Assembly: GCF_000517085.1 (NCBI RefSeq)
Contig: NZ_KI912107.1
Span: 442,425-506,424, forward strand
Direction of reading: 5' to 3'
DNA: 64,000 bases
Source of the DNA: Saccharicrinis fermentans DSM 9555 = JCM 21142
GTDB lineage: Bacteria > Bacteroidota > Bacteroidia > Bacteroidales > Marinilabiliaceae
Shown: piece after piece, positions 16,927 through 25,557 of the stretch
Layout: the number at the start of each line of letters is the position of its first letter
Numbering within the stretch: the stretch's first letter is position 1
The notes under the pieces: generated by a model
Database searches by the model: none
Seen by the model: the letters and a program-made list of their open reading frames with translations, nothing else
What the model was told of the DNA's origin: nothing
Position numbers and translations under genes: made by a program

Positions 16927-18783
16927 TTAATTAGTCTCGGCAAGAAAACTCATGTTTTCAAAAATAGGCGAGTAGAATATCGCTAAACGTGAACTTTATT
17001 TTTGTTGATGATGGTGATTTTATGTGTCAAAGCTGAGTTTTATAGCAAAACACCACCCTGCGTATAATATTTTGCCAATTTTGTTGACTATTGGGCATAA
17101 CTCTTCCATTTGTGTTACGTAAAACACATATATTCAGAACATTACTAGGCTGCCAATTTGTTCTGCTCGTCTGTATTGGAACTATTCCGTGCTCGATAGA
17201 TTAATTCGGCACCAATCTTTCTTAGATTGTAGGCGCAAACGGCCAAGCCAACATACCTTTTGAAGTTGTGGTATCCGCGATCTGGACAGCGATCTAGTCC
17301 TCTGTGCTCCAGCTTATTAATGTTTGATTCGATGGCGCTATGTTTGTTGCGCAGCTTCTTGAAAACGGTTTGACGCTCCTGCTCTGCTTCTTCTTGGTTA
17401 CATTTGCCTTTCTTGGGAAGCACAAGTTTCTTAACCACTCTCAACAATAATGTTTTATTGTTTTTGTTCCAATACCCCTTATCGAAACTCCAACTTTCTA
17501 TTGTAAACCGTTTTGATAGTCTTTTTGTTAACTGCGGAACAATCTCTGAATCAGATTCATGATTCATTATCTGGTAATCGACAATTAAATTAAACTGGTC
17601 GGTAGTTATTCCTACTTTTTTGCCCAGTTCGATATTCGGACGCATTTTACCTTTGGTCACCCATTCGGTATATTCTTCGAATATGGAAAACATTTTCTCG
17701 CTATGGGGTATGGCTTCCCCTTTTATAGTCCGCCTTTCAAGCAAGTTGATATGCTTAACCAATAGCGACATGAAATGTTCGAGCTCTATCACTGTTACCT
17801 GATCTGCAATATCTTCGTGTGGAAAGCTGTCTTTTGAATTTTCTAATTTGTTCAGCAAAGCTTTAGCTTTTGCAAGGTACATTCGCGCTGCGGTTCTTAT
17901 TCTGTCTTGTTTCCCTTTTCCGCCCGATGCGCTTGCCCGACCTAGTGCCCGCATTTTGTTCTTCAAGTCTTTACGCCAGTCATACACCTTGCGCCATCCA
18001 GGCAGATCGTGATTTTTCTGAAGCTTGTTGACCATGTCGATGCATTTTCGCGCACAGTCCCATAGCAGGTTGTAGTCAGTCGGGAAGTGAACATTGCTTT
18101 CTACAACAAAACTATCGGTTTTTAAGGACAATGCTGCCGCCTCTTTTTTTTAAAATACCTCGTGGCCAAATGCCACAATAACATTGTTGAGTTCTTTTAC
18201 TGTTTCGTCCGTTAGTAGACCGACATTGTCAATAATACACTGATATCCAATCTTTTGTTTTTCATACCCAAAGCTGCTCTCGATGCCCATTATTTGGCGT
18301 ATCAATGTATGGTGATTGGCCATGTCGTGTAGATCGTCATAGCTAATATTTTGACAAAGACGCACTTGTGACAAAACAAAGATTTGCCACAGGTCCATTC
18401 CGGGACGACCTGTATGTTTCTTTTCCGAGCGTATCGCCTTGTCCAATATCTCAAAGACCTTCTCGTTCCAGTTTGGGTTGGCAAATATTTCTTTTAACGC
18501 AGCACATAGTCCGGGTAGAGCCCCACTTCTTTTTGCTGTCGGTATGATCGTTTCTTGAATTGGAAGACTTCCCAGTTTCAATTGTTGTTCGAATCTTTTT
18601 CTCATGCTTGAACCTCTTTGTGCTTTAGCTCCGAAATAACCAAATCTAAAACCATTAATAGGTTGAATATCTGCAAAATAACCCAACTACACAAGCTATA
18701 TTCGCTAAAGATTCAAACAAGTTTTCAACATCAAGAACCAGATTTACAATTGATTATACGTTTTCTTGCAAGGACTAATTAAG
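16927..18783 (-). mobile_element. ISNCY-like insertion sequence in hsdS
   Basis: Element of about 1.86 kb with imperfect inverted ends. Left: TTAATTAG followed by GCAAGAAAAC (16927 on). Right: the complement of TTAATTAG and GCAAGAAAAC, ending about 18782. Joining the flanks restores the HsdS frame (CELL then IKSLKQRKKGL). The likely target duplication lies within TTAATTA but overlaps the terminal repeat, so the exact ends are uncertain by a few bases. It carries one transposase gene with an in-frame stop. Confidence 0.75.
17145..18686 (-). pseudogene. ISNCY-like transposase with in-frame stop
   Basis: DDE-type transposase of about 510 codons, interrupted by a TAA at 18150-18152. The parts before (GRPGMDLWQIFVLSQVRL, IMGIESSFGYEKQKIGYQ) and after (LKTDSFVVESNVHFPTDYNLLWD, WSFDKGYW, GYHNFKRYVGLAVCAYNLRKI) lie in the same frame. 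The stop sits in TTTT followed by eight A, so a single base substitution (AAA to TAA) explains it. The family call, ISNCY/ISDol1-like, comes from memory of these motifs and is less certain than the transposase call. Confidence 0.72.
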
Positions 18784-19127
18784 AGTTTAAAGCAACGTAA
18801 AAAAGGCTTAATGCAACAATTACTTACTGGTAAAACAAGATTAAAAGGTTTTGGTGGTGAGTGGAAGGAATCAAAATTAGAGGAGTATTTTACTCAACGA
18901 AATGAAACGAATCAAAAGAAACTACCTTTACTATCTGTCGGTATTAATGGGGTTTATCCACAAGACGAATCTATAAAAAAAGACACTTCCAATACAGACA
19001 AATCAAAATATAAGCGAATTTGCGTTGGTGATATTGGGTATAATACTATGCGTATGTGGCAAGGTAGAAGTGCTCTGTCAAGTTTGGAGGGAATTGTAAG
19101 TCCTGCTTACACAATAATAACTCCAAA
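18784..19127 (+). pseudogene. hsdS: HsdS fragment between two insertion sequences
   Basis: Continuation of HsdS after the ISNCY-like element: the central conserved helix (IKSLKQRKKGLMQQLLTGKTRLKGF) and the first half of the second target-recognition domain, to SPAYTIITPK. The second IS66 element begins at 19128. Beyond that element (21562 onward) no HsdS-like sequence continues, so the C-terminal half of the second domain is lost. The specificity subunit is therefore non-functional as it stands. Confidence 0.82.
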
Positions 19128-19193
19128 GTATCCACCCCACCAACCCCATGTTTCCTGCCATTCCAATGACTGTTATTTTTGCCTCAAAAAATC

Positions 19194-19539
19194 ATGAAAC
19201 GCAGAAAATCCTTAAACCGAAGCATGTTTTGAGCATGTGGTTCTACAGCAGGAAAGCGGCCAAACTATAGGAAGTTACGCCAAACAAATTGGAGTAACAC
19301 GCTCGAAAATGCAATACTGGGTAGGTAAATACAAAGCCCTTGAAAAGACTCAAAAAACAGAAAGCGACACCAGCCTGAAATTTATTGACTTTAACTCATT
19401 CGGTCTTCAGAATGCACAGGTTGATTCTTTCGCCTCAACAGAATCTTCGGCAACAACGGCAGTTTCATCGCTACAGGATGAGCGATTGCCGCAAATGAGC
19501 CTTACTTTTCCGAACGGCATGAGCCTGAAAATTTACTAG
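19194..19539 (+). CDS. tnpA: IS66 protein TnpA, second type (possibly frameshifted)
   Basis: TnpA of the second IS66 element, with a helix-turn-helix (GQTIGSYAKQIGVTRSKMQYWVGKY) and a C-terminal LPQMSLTFPNGMSLKIY. The ATG at 19194 gives MKRRKSLNRSMF and then a stop. Removing one T from the TTTT run near 19225 would join it to EHVVLQQESG and the remaining frame. So either translation begins at GTG 19237 (100 residues), or a one-base insertion has broken the natural start. No second full copy is available in the window to decide. Confidence 0.65.
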
Positions 19540-19542
19540 CTC

Positions 19543-19893
19543 ATGATTGGGCTGAGTGCAAACTTGCAGTACTATTTGTGCTGCAAGCCTGTTGATATGC
19601 GTAATGGCTTTGATGGACTGGCCGGAATCGTGCGCAATATATTGAAGCAGGATCCTGTCAGTGGTTCCGTTTTCATTTTTATAAATCGCACCGGAACACA
19701 TATAAAGCTGTTATTTTGGGACGGAGATGGTTTTGCCTTGTTTTACAAACGTCTGGAGCGAGGTAGATATTTTCTAGAAGACCAGGATAAAACAACACCA
19801 TTACGACTCATTACCCGGGAAGAGTTGATGATGATTTTGGAAGGTCTTTCCTTTAAAAATTTGAAACGAAAAAAGCGATTTAAAATCAGCTGA
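19543..19893 (+). CDS. tnpB: IS66 accessory protein TnpB, second type
   Basis: 116-residue TnpB with the family pattern: KPVDMRNGFDGLAGIV near residue 15, GSVFIFINR about 40, IKLLFWDGDGFALFYKRLERGRY about 52-74 and a basic end. It starts 3 bp after the tnpA stop. It differs strongly from the TnpB of the other IS66 type in this window, confirming two distinct elements. Confidence 0.9.
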   Translation: MIGLSANLQYYLCCKPVDMRNGFDGLAGIVRNILKQDPVSGSVFIFINRTGTHIKLLFWDGDGFALFYKRLERGRYFLEDQDKTTPLRLITREELMMILEGLSFKNLKRKKRFKIS

Positions 19894-19932
19894 TTTTTGT
19901 TGTTAAATAACTGTAAAATATAGGTTTAAATA

Positions 19933-19963
19933 TTTGTCAGTCAAATATTTAATATTATATTTG
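19933..19963 (+). promoter_or_regulatory. Internal IS66 promoter directly abutting tnpC
   Basis: TTTG at 19933-19936, a 19-bp spacer and TATATTTG at 19956-19963, a full match to the Bacteroidota promoter consensus. The tnpC ATG is at 19967, only 3 bp beyond the -7 box, so the transcript would start at or next to the start codon and be leaderless. Confidence 0.6.
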
Positions 19964-19966
19964 TGT

Positions 19967-21541
19967 ATGAAAAAACAGCACATTTCACATAGCCAAAATA
20001 CTGCTCAACTGGAGGCCAAAATATCGGCTCTGAAAGCGGATCTTTTGGAGAAAGAAGCTGTTATTTCAGAAAAAGACTCTTCCATACAAAAGCTTACGCA
20101 GGATGTAGAACATCTTACTTTTCAGAATGATCAGATGCGTCGTTTAATATTCGGTTCCAAACGAGAACGCTTCATTCCTCAGGTTCATCCCGATCAACTT
20201 ACATTGTCTTTCGAAGAGGAGGTTGCTGCTGTTTCCAAAGCTGTTAAAGAAGAGCAGGAAAAGATCCGTGTTGAGTATGAACGCAGGAAAGTCAGAAAAG
20301 AACATCCTGGCCGTATGCAACTGCCTGATCACTTGCCTGTTAATGAGATTGTTTTAGAGCCAGAGCAAGACACTACAGGTATGGTATGTATTGGTCAGGA
20401 AGTCACTGAGGAGCTGGATTATACACCTGCAAAATTGTTTAAGAACCATTACATCCGTTACAAGTTTATTACCAAAGAGGACGAGAAAGCCGATCAAAAG
20501 CAAGTAATTGCTCCTTTAAACAGACCTCTTCATAAATGCATCGCTAGTGCCAATCTACTGGGAATGATCTTTACCAATAAATACCTCTACCACTTACCGA
20601 TTTACCGCACCCGCCAGATGCTCATCCAAATGGGAGTTACCATTCCGGACTCCACGCTGGAATCATGGATAAAACTTGGAGCCAATTTATTGCGACCTTT
20701 ATACGTGGTACATCGATTACATGTTTTCAGGGAAATTTATCAGATGATCGATGAATCACCAATAAAAGTGCAGGATCGCAACAAAAAAGGAACGTGTCAT
20801 CAGGGGTACATGTGGGTTCGGTATGCCCCATTGTCAAAAAGCGTGCTGTTTGAGTACTACAAGAGCCGATCGGCCAATGGCCCCATCGACGACTTGAGTT
20901 CGTTCCGTGGATTTGTTCAAACCGACGGTTATAGTGGCTATACCTTTTTGGCAAAAAAAGCAGGACTGACTCATTTATCATGCTGGGCACATGCCAGACG
21001 GTATTTTGATGCCGCACTGAAGAACGATCAGGAACGGGCCTCGCACGTGCTAAGCCTCATTCAGCTTCTCTATGCCATTGAGGCCATTGCACGGGAACAA
21101 AATCTATCCCATGAGCAACGGCATGCTCTGCGGCTGGAAAAAGCTCTGCCTGTAATTAACGAAATTGGAGCATATATTAACAAGCACAAAGGATCTGTAA
21201 TACCAAGAAGTCCTCTGGGCAAAGCTTTTGAATATTGCAAAAATCGCTGGACAAGCCTGCAAAACTATCTTACCAACGGAATGCTGGAGATAGACAGCAA
21301 TCTGGTTGAAAACTCTATTCGCCCTCTGGCTCTGGGACGTAAGAACTATTTGTTTGCCGGTTCACATGATGCTGCCAGAAATATCGCAATGTTCTACAGC
21401 TTCTTTGGAACTTGCAAGAAACTTGACATTGATCCGCAAAAATGGCTAAAGTACGTCATGGAAAACATCCACATTACACCCGCCGAAAATTTCAAAGAAC
21501 TTTTGCCGCAATTTATTGATAAAAGTTTGCTTCAGGAATAA
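19967..21541 (+). CDS. tnpC: IS66 transposase TnpC, second type
   Basis: 524-residue IS66 transposase from ATG 19967 (MKKQHISHSQ). Residues about 10-60 form a coiled coil, followed by the RLIFGSKRERF element and the zf-IS66/helical linker region. The DDE domain includes YQMIDESPIKV, GFVQTDGYSGY, LSCWAHARRYFDAAL and the C-terminal EIDSNLVENSIRPLALGRKNYLF containing the catalytic Glu. Length is typical. It appears intact and could act on the 27192-27559 fragment only if both ends were present, which they are not. Confidence 0.92.
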   Translation: MKKQHISHSQNTAQLEAKISALKADLLEKEAVISEKDSSIQKLTQDVEHLTFQNDQMRRLIFGSKRERFIPQVHPDQLTLSFEEEVAAVSKAVKEEQEKIRVEYERRKVRKEHPGRMQLPDHLPVNEIVLEPEQDTTGMVCIGQEVTEELDYTPAKLFKNHYIRYKFITKEDEKADQKQVIAPLNRPLHKCIASANLLGMIFTNKYLYHLPIYRTRQMLIQMGVTIPDSTLESWIKLGANLLRPLYVVHRLHVFREIYQMIDESPIKVQDRNKKGTCHQGYMWVRYAPLSKSVLFEYYKSRSANGPIDDLSSFRGFVQTDGYSGYTFLAKKAGLTHLSCWAHARRYFDAALKNDQERASHVLSLIQLLYAIEAIAREQNLSHEQRHALRLEKALPVINEIGAYINKHKGSVIPRSPLGKAFEYCKNRWTSLQNYLTNGMLEIDSNLVENSIRPLALGRKNYLFAGSHDAARNIAMFYSFFGTCKKLDIDPQKWLKYVMENIHITPAENFKELLPQFIDKSLLQE

Positions 21542-21561
21542 GTATTTGCTCGGGCGGATAC

Positions 21562-22256
21562 GTTCTAAACCTTATGTTTTTAATAGAAAATATGCCAAAA
21601 ATGTAAAATTTAAGTCAAAAAAATTTTCTTAAGAAAACACTAGAAATCAATTAAAAAACACTTTCTTTTAAAAAGTAAAAATCAATCATTATATCTTGCA
21701 GTTTTATAATTACAAGTCATTCAAACTGGTACGCAAATTGACGTCGAAATGTTCATCTTCTTAAGATTTAGTATGATGTTCAAGATAATTTTTAACAGTC
21801 ACATTTCTATTACAATTTACTGATCTACACTCATATAGAATATCCAAGATTAACTTATGCTTTAGGGTGATTAATTATGAGCACTTGTATAATGTTAAAG
21901 AATCAGCACTATTCTTAACAATCACATTTTCACTCAAAAATCTTCATAAGCACAGACCTAGCTCGCTACAAAATATCCACTTTTATAAAGCGATATTATT
22001 AATACATGAACAAACAATACTACTGAAAATTCAGAAACTGTATGTTATTTACTTCATCGTTCAATAGCATAACGATAAAATATTATAAGGTCAATTGGTA
22101 GGTATTAAGAGTGGACAATTTAAAGGACAACTGAGTTCCTTAAGCAACTTAAGATACTTTTTAGTATTTTTTAAATGATATATATTCTTTTATATGTATT
22201 AATCTATTATACATTTGTAGTGACAGTTTAAAATATCCTATAATTTAATTTTAAGT
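21562..22256. other. Non-coding AT-rich region before the outer-membrane barrel gene
   Basis: About 700 bp of very AT-rich sequence with many stops in all frames. A 66-codon frame at 21867-22067 has no family features and is probably chance. The region contains neither the lost hsdS tail nor any RNA I recognise. A good -7 box for the downstream gene lies at 22210-22217. Confidence 0.6.
22210..22217 (+). promoter_or_regulatory. Promoter -7 box of the outer-membrane barrel gene
   Basis: TACATTTG matches the Bacteroidota -7 consensus TAnnTTTG and lies about 40 bp before the ATG at 22257. The upstream -33 element is weak (TTTTA at 22188-22192). Confidence 0.5.
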
Positions 22257-24659
22257 ATGAGTCATAAAGTATCATATTGGGTAAACTTGTTATTAATTAC
22301 CGCCCTCATGTCTGTTTCATTTAATTTGTTTTCTCAAAATTTAGTTGAAGTTAAAGGTCATGTTTTAGACAGTACTACCCTTGCACCTATTGAATTTGTT
22401 AATATTGTAGCTATACGACAAATAGATTCTACTTATGTTCTAGGTACAACTTCTGACAATAGTGGCAATTTTAGTATGATAGTACCTAACAATGTGTGCC
22501 TTATAAAGCTATCTGCAATTGGATACAAGGAAAAAACAGTTAACCTCATTAAGTGTAAAGATCCTAAACTAGATAACATAAAACTTGAACGAAACTTAAT
22601 TGCACTTGAAACAGTAGATATTACAGCTCAAGCATACAATACCGAACTAAACAATGGCATTCTCATATTTAAACCGAATAAGAATGCGATAAGTATAAAT
22701 GACACAGGCTTAGACATATTAAGATTAAGTCCAACTGTATATTTATCCAGTTCAAATAAAATAGTTATACATGGAAATTCAGAACAAGCAAGTGTTATGA
22801 TTGATGGGAGGATTCTTCCTTCAAACCAAGTTGAATCATATTTAAGTAGCCTAAAAGCAAATGATATAAAGAGTGTAGAAATACAAGAAGCAAATGCAGT
22901 CAACCAAGATGCTAATCTGCAAGGAGGTATTATAAACATTACTACAAACTTAAAAACTACGGGTTTAACCTTTCAGGTAAGTCCTTCAATAAATTATTAT
23001 GGGAATAACTATTATTACCAAAGTTCCGGAACAAATTTAAGTTTAGGACAAGAAAACTGGAAATTATATGGTTCCTATTATTATAAAAATGGGCAATTAA
23101 AATGGGATAAGAAGGATAACTATACCAAAACAAGGTATTATTATGAGGATTTAATTATTAATGAAAAGTCTAAGGGAGAGTCTTTTCCTAAGATGCATAA
23201 TGCAGTATTTGGGGGTGTATTTAATAATACAAAACACAAGATAGGTTTTGAAACGATAGCTGATTTTAATATTCCTGGGAAAAAGGAAGGCCAAAATGAA
23301 ATATTTCTTTCAGATACTAATGGAGTTTATAAAGATTATGGGATTAGAATTTCTAGTCCCATAAACAAAACACAACTTATAAATACATCCCTATTTTATA
23401 CTTATTATTTGGATTCACTAGGTAGTAAGTTAGGTTTAGAAGGGAGTATACTATCTAATGAAAGTGATTATATAAACATTACAAGTTCATCATATGAAAC
23501 AAATAGCAGCAGAGATATTAATGAAAAAAACATATCCTCTGGAAATAGTTTTGACAAATACGTTAAAATCGATTACTATAAAGTTCTTCCTTCAAACACT
23601 TCAATTCAGTTAGGGATTAAGCATAATTCCACTAAAATTACTAGTCGTTTGTCTGTGGATACCCTTAATGAATCAAACAACTGGGTCGAAGACAGTATTA
23701 TCAATTACACGTATGATGAAAAAATCACAGCAGCTTACTTATCATTAAAAAAAAGTTTTAAAAACAATACAATTAAAGCTGGCATCAGATTAGAACAAAC
23801 AAAGATTGACGGCATATCTCAATGGGAGAATAGTAACGATGTATTTAGCTCAAACTCATTGGACATTTTTCCATATATAAATGTAACATCTAGAATTAAC
23901 GAAAAGGATAAGTTATCTTTTACATATTCAAAATCAATTACTCGACCATATTTTGTTTTGTTGACTAATTTTGTTAATAGAACCTCAGACTTTATGTATG
24001 ATGTTGGTAACCCTGAATTAGAACCTCAAATTAGACATACAATAAACCTAGGGGCTAATAGGAATAATCATTATGCAAAAGCCTTTTTATACTATACAGA
24101 TAAAATGTTTTCAGAAAATTGGGAAACCGTTGATAGTTTAATTTATCACACTACTAAAAACAATGGAAACAGTTTGGTATGTGGTTTAGGGTATAGTTAC
24201 AATGGTTATTTATATAAAAAGTGGTATTGTAGTTTTAATGCCAGCGTTTATTATCAAAACATACCCAATAGCTATTATAAAAAGAATTATATAACATCAT
24301 CAACAAACATTAATAACCGTATTAAAATTAATAAAAATAGCAGCTTTAATTTATACGGTACATACCGTTCTTCTTATATTGCTGCTAATACTCTACAAAA
24401 AAACCTGTTTTTTATAGACTTATCATATAGTTATGCATTCTTTAAATCTAGTTTAGATTGCAAAATTTTAATAACAGATATTTTCAATTCTAATAATACC
24501 GCTTCAGAAGTTCGAACGCCATATTTTGAATATGACATTAACTCTAAGCATATGACACAGGCTATACAACTTAAGGTTACTTATAAAGTAGCCTCACAGA
24601 AAAGAAATATTACAAAAGAAAAAAATATCAGTGATAATAAAATGCCATATAGGCTATAA
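22257..24659 (+). CDS. Outer-membrane beta-barrel protein with CarboxypepD_reg domain
   Basis: 800-residue TonB-receptor-like protein. It has an N-terminal signal peptide (about 1-27, ending SFNLFSQ), a CarboxypepD_reg-like beta-sandwich (about 30-115: VEVKGHVLDSTTLAPIEFVNIV, TTSDNSGNFSM), a plug-like region (about 120-225: VMIDGRILP and LQGGIINITTN) and a long OMP_b-brl_3-type barrel. The organisation is that of Bacteroidota outer-membrane transporters often linked to peptide or lanthipeptide clusters. About 60 bp downstream lies a Gly-Gly leader peptide gene whose upstream sequence matches that of lanA at 44079. This suggests the barrel protein exports or recognises the peptide product; that link is inference. 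Confidence 0.82.
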   Translation: MSHKVSYWVNLLLITALMSVSFNLFSQNLVEVKGHVLDSTTLAPIEFVNIVAIRQIDSTYVLGTTSDNSGNFSMIVPNNVCLIKLSAIGYKEKTVNLIKCKDPKLDNIKLERNLIALETVDITAQAYNTELNNGILIFKPNKNAISINDTGLDILRLSPTVYLSSSNKIVIHGNSEQASVMIDGRILPSNQVESYLSSLKANDIKSVEIQEANAVNQDANLQGGIINITTNLKTTGLTFQVSPSINYYGNNYYYQSSGTNLSLGQENWKLYGSYYYKNGQLKWDKKDNYTKTRYYYEDLIINEKSKGESFPKMHNAVFGGVFNNTKHKIGFETIADFNIPGKKEGQNEIFLSDTNGVYKDYGIRISSPINKTQLINTSLFYTYYLDSLGSKLGLEGSILSNESDYINITSSSYETNSSRDINEKNISSGNSFDKYVKIDYYKVLPSNTSIQLGIKHNSTKITSRLSVDTLNESNNWVEDSIINYTYDEKITAAYLSLKKSFKNNTIKAGIRLEQTKIDGISQWENSNDVFSSNSLDIFPYINVTSRINEKDKLSFTYSKSITRPYFVLLTNFVNRTSDFMYDVGNPELEPQIRHTINLGANRNNHYAKAFLYYTDKMFSENWETVDSLIYHTTKNNGNSLVCGLGYSYNGYLYKKWYCSFNASVYYQNIPNSYYKKNYITSSTNINNRIKINKNSSFNLYGTYRSSYIAANTLQKNLFFIDLSYSYAFFKSSLDCKILITDIFNSNNTASEVRTPYFEYDINSKHMTQAIQLKVTYKVASQKRNITKEKNISDNKMPYRL

Positions 24660-24663
24660 AAAA

Positions 24664-24718
24664 ATGGAGGAACCAGAAAATCCATAAATAGAGTATGGAA
24701 AACTTTAATTTTTATATT
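24664..24718 (+). promoter_or_regulatory. Conserved leader upstream of precursor peptide 1
   Basis: The 55 bp before the peptide start match the 56 bp before lanA (44023-44078): both begin ATGGAGG, continue CC-GAAAA, then AGAGTA-GG, and end in TTTAATT with an A/T-rich tail. The equal length and position point to a shared 5' untranslated region or promoter-proximal element of the peptide genes. Confidence 0.55.
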
Positions 24719-24805
24719 ATGAAAAAAGTTAAAAAAATCAATGAACTTAGTAAATCAATGAAAAAACTGGAAAAAGACCAGTTAGGAAAATTAAAAGGTG
24801 GGTAA
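24719..24805 (+). CDS. Gly-Gly leader peptide (precursor 1), core lost to IS66
   Basis: 28 codons, MKKVKKINELSKSMKKLEKD then QLGKLKGG, and stop. This is a Lys-rich amphipathic leader ending in the double glycine that precedes the cleavage site of bacteriocin-like and lanthipeptide precursors. IS66 copy 2 starts at 24802: the last base of the second Gly codon and the TAA stop come from the IS end (GTAAG). Any core peptide has been removed. It follows an outer-membrane barrel gene and shares its upstream sequence with the full precursor at 44079, so both likely belonged to one cluster. Confidence 0.65.
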   Translation: MKKVKKINELSKSMKKLEKDQLGKLKGG

Positions 24806-24871
24806 GTCTTCGGTCTTTCACATATTGCGACCTTCATACTAGCGCTGTTTCTTTGATGGCAAAAAATGAGA

Positions 24872-25216
24872 ATGACATTAACAACATTTAAGCGTTTGTA
24901 TAAGGATTACCAGGAATCTGGTTTGAACATAAAAGATTTCTGTACCAACCAAGATTTGGCTCCTTCCACTTTTTATTACTGGCGAAACAAATTGGAAGAG
25001 GCACTAGCACATGAGCCAGATAGCTTTGTTCCACTAGAATTTGACAGTAATCCGTTAACGACGAATAACCAATCGAGTCCATCTATCATCAAGAGTAAGC
25101 CTACTTTAAACAATGATGCTCCCATTGAATTCCTATTTCCCAATGGCACCAAGATGCTACTAAGGGATAATATAAACACGCAAGTATTAAAAACAATTGT
25201 TCACTTATTTGATTAA
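24872..25216 (+). CDS. tnpA: IS66 protein TnpA (copy 2)
   Basis: 114 residues from MTLTTF; an ATG six bases earlier is also in frame but is not conserved in copy 1. The helix-turn-helix protein is the same as in copies 1 and 3, with a Leu in PIEFLFPNG where copy 1 has Val. Intact and likely translated. Confidence 0.88.
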   Translation: MTLTTFKRLYKDYQESGLNIKDFCTNQDLAPSTFYYWRNKLEEALAHEPDSFVPLEFDSNPLTTNNQSSPSIIKSKPTLNNDAPIEFLFPNGTKMLLRDNINTQVLKTIVHLFD

Positions 25217-25221
25217 GTCTG

Positions 25222-25557
25222 ATGTTTCATTTACACGATAAACTTAAATACTTTCTATATCCGGCACCAGTGGATATGCGTAAAAGCTTTTACACACTCA
25301 GCGGCATTGTAAGCTCCTTAATGAAGCGTAATGTTCAGGACGGTGAAGTTTTTATATTTGTCAACCGTAGGCTGACCACCATGAAAATACTTCATCTAGA
25401 ACACGGCGGGTTGGTAATATACCATAAGAAGCTCGATAGTGGTGTTTTCAAACTTCCTGCATTTGATGAAAGCCTCACATCTCACATTATAAGTTGGCAC
25501 GATTTAATGTTGATTGTAAAGAATGTGAAGCCTAAAAAAAGGCTCTTAAAGAGGTGA
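25222..25557 (+). CDS. tnpB: IS66 accessory protein TnpB (copy 2)
   Basis: 111 residues, identical in sequence to the copy 3 protein at 41764-42099. It has the family features PVDMRKSF, GEVFIFVNRR and a basic tail KPKKRLLKR. It starts 5 bp after the tnpA stop, and the deletion junction of tnpC begins about 12 bp after its own stop. Confidence 0.9.
   Translation: MFHLHDKLKYFLYPAPVDMRKSFYTLSGIVSSLMKRNVQDGEVFIFVNRRLTTMKILHLEHGGLVIYHKKLDSGVFKLPAFDESLTSHIISWHDLMLIVKNVKPKKRLLKR

Larger units (their letters stand above)
19128..21561 (+). mobile_element. Second IS66-type element, complete
   Basis: 2434-bp element bounded by short inverted ends, GTATCCACCC at 19128 and the complement of GTATCCGCCC ending at 21561. 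It carries tnpA, tnpB and tnpC in order. Eight-base flanks (ACTCCAAA on the left, GTTCTAAA on the right) do not match, so this copy is no longer in its original target. One side has been rearranged, which explains the missing hsdS tail. A 3' fragment of the same element occurs at 27192-27559. Confidence 0.87.

Noticed and set aside
18150-18152. Programmed frameshift in the ISNCY-like transposase
   Set aside because: Both halves are in the same frame with a TAA between them, so a nonsense change, not frameshifting, separates them.
21867-22067. 66-codon open frame in the AT-rich gap
   Set aside because: No ribosome binding site, no motif, composition like the surrounding non-coding DNA.
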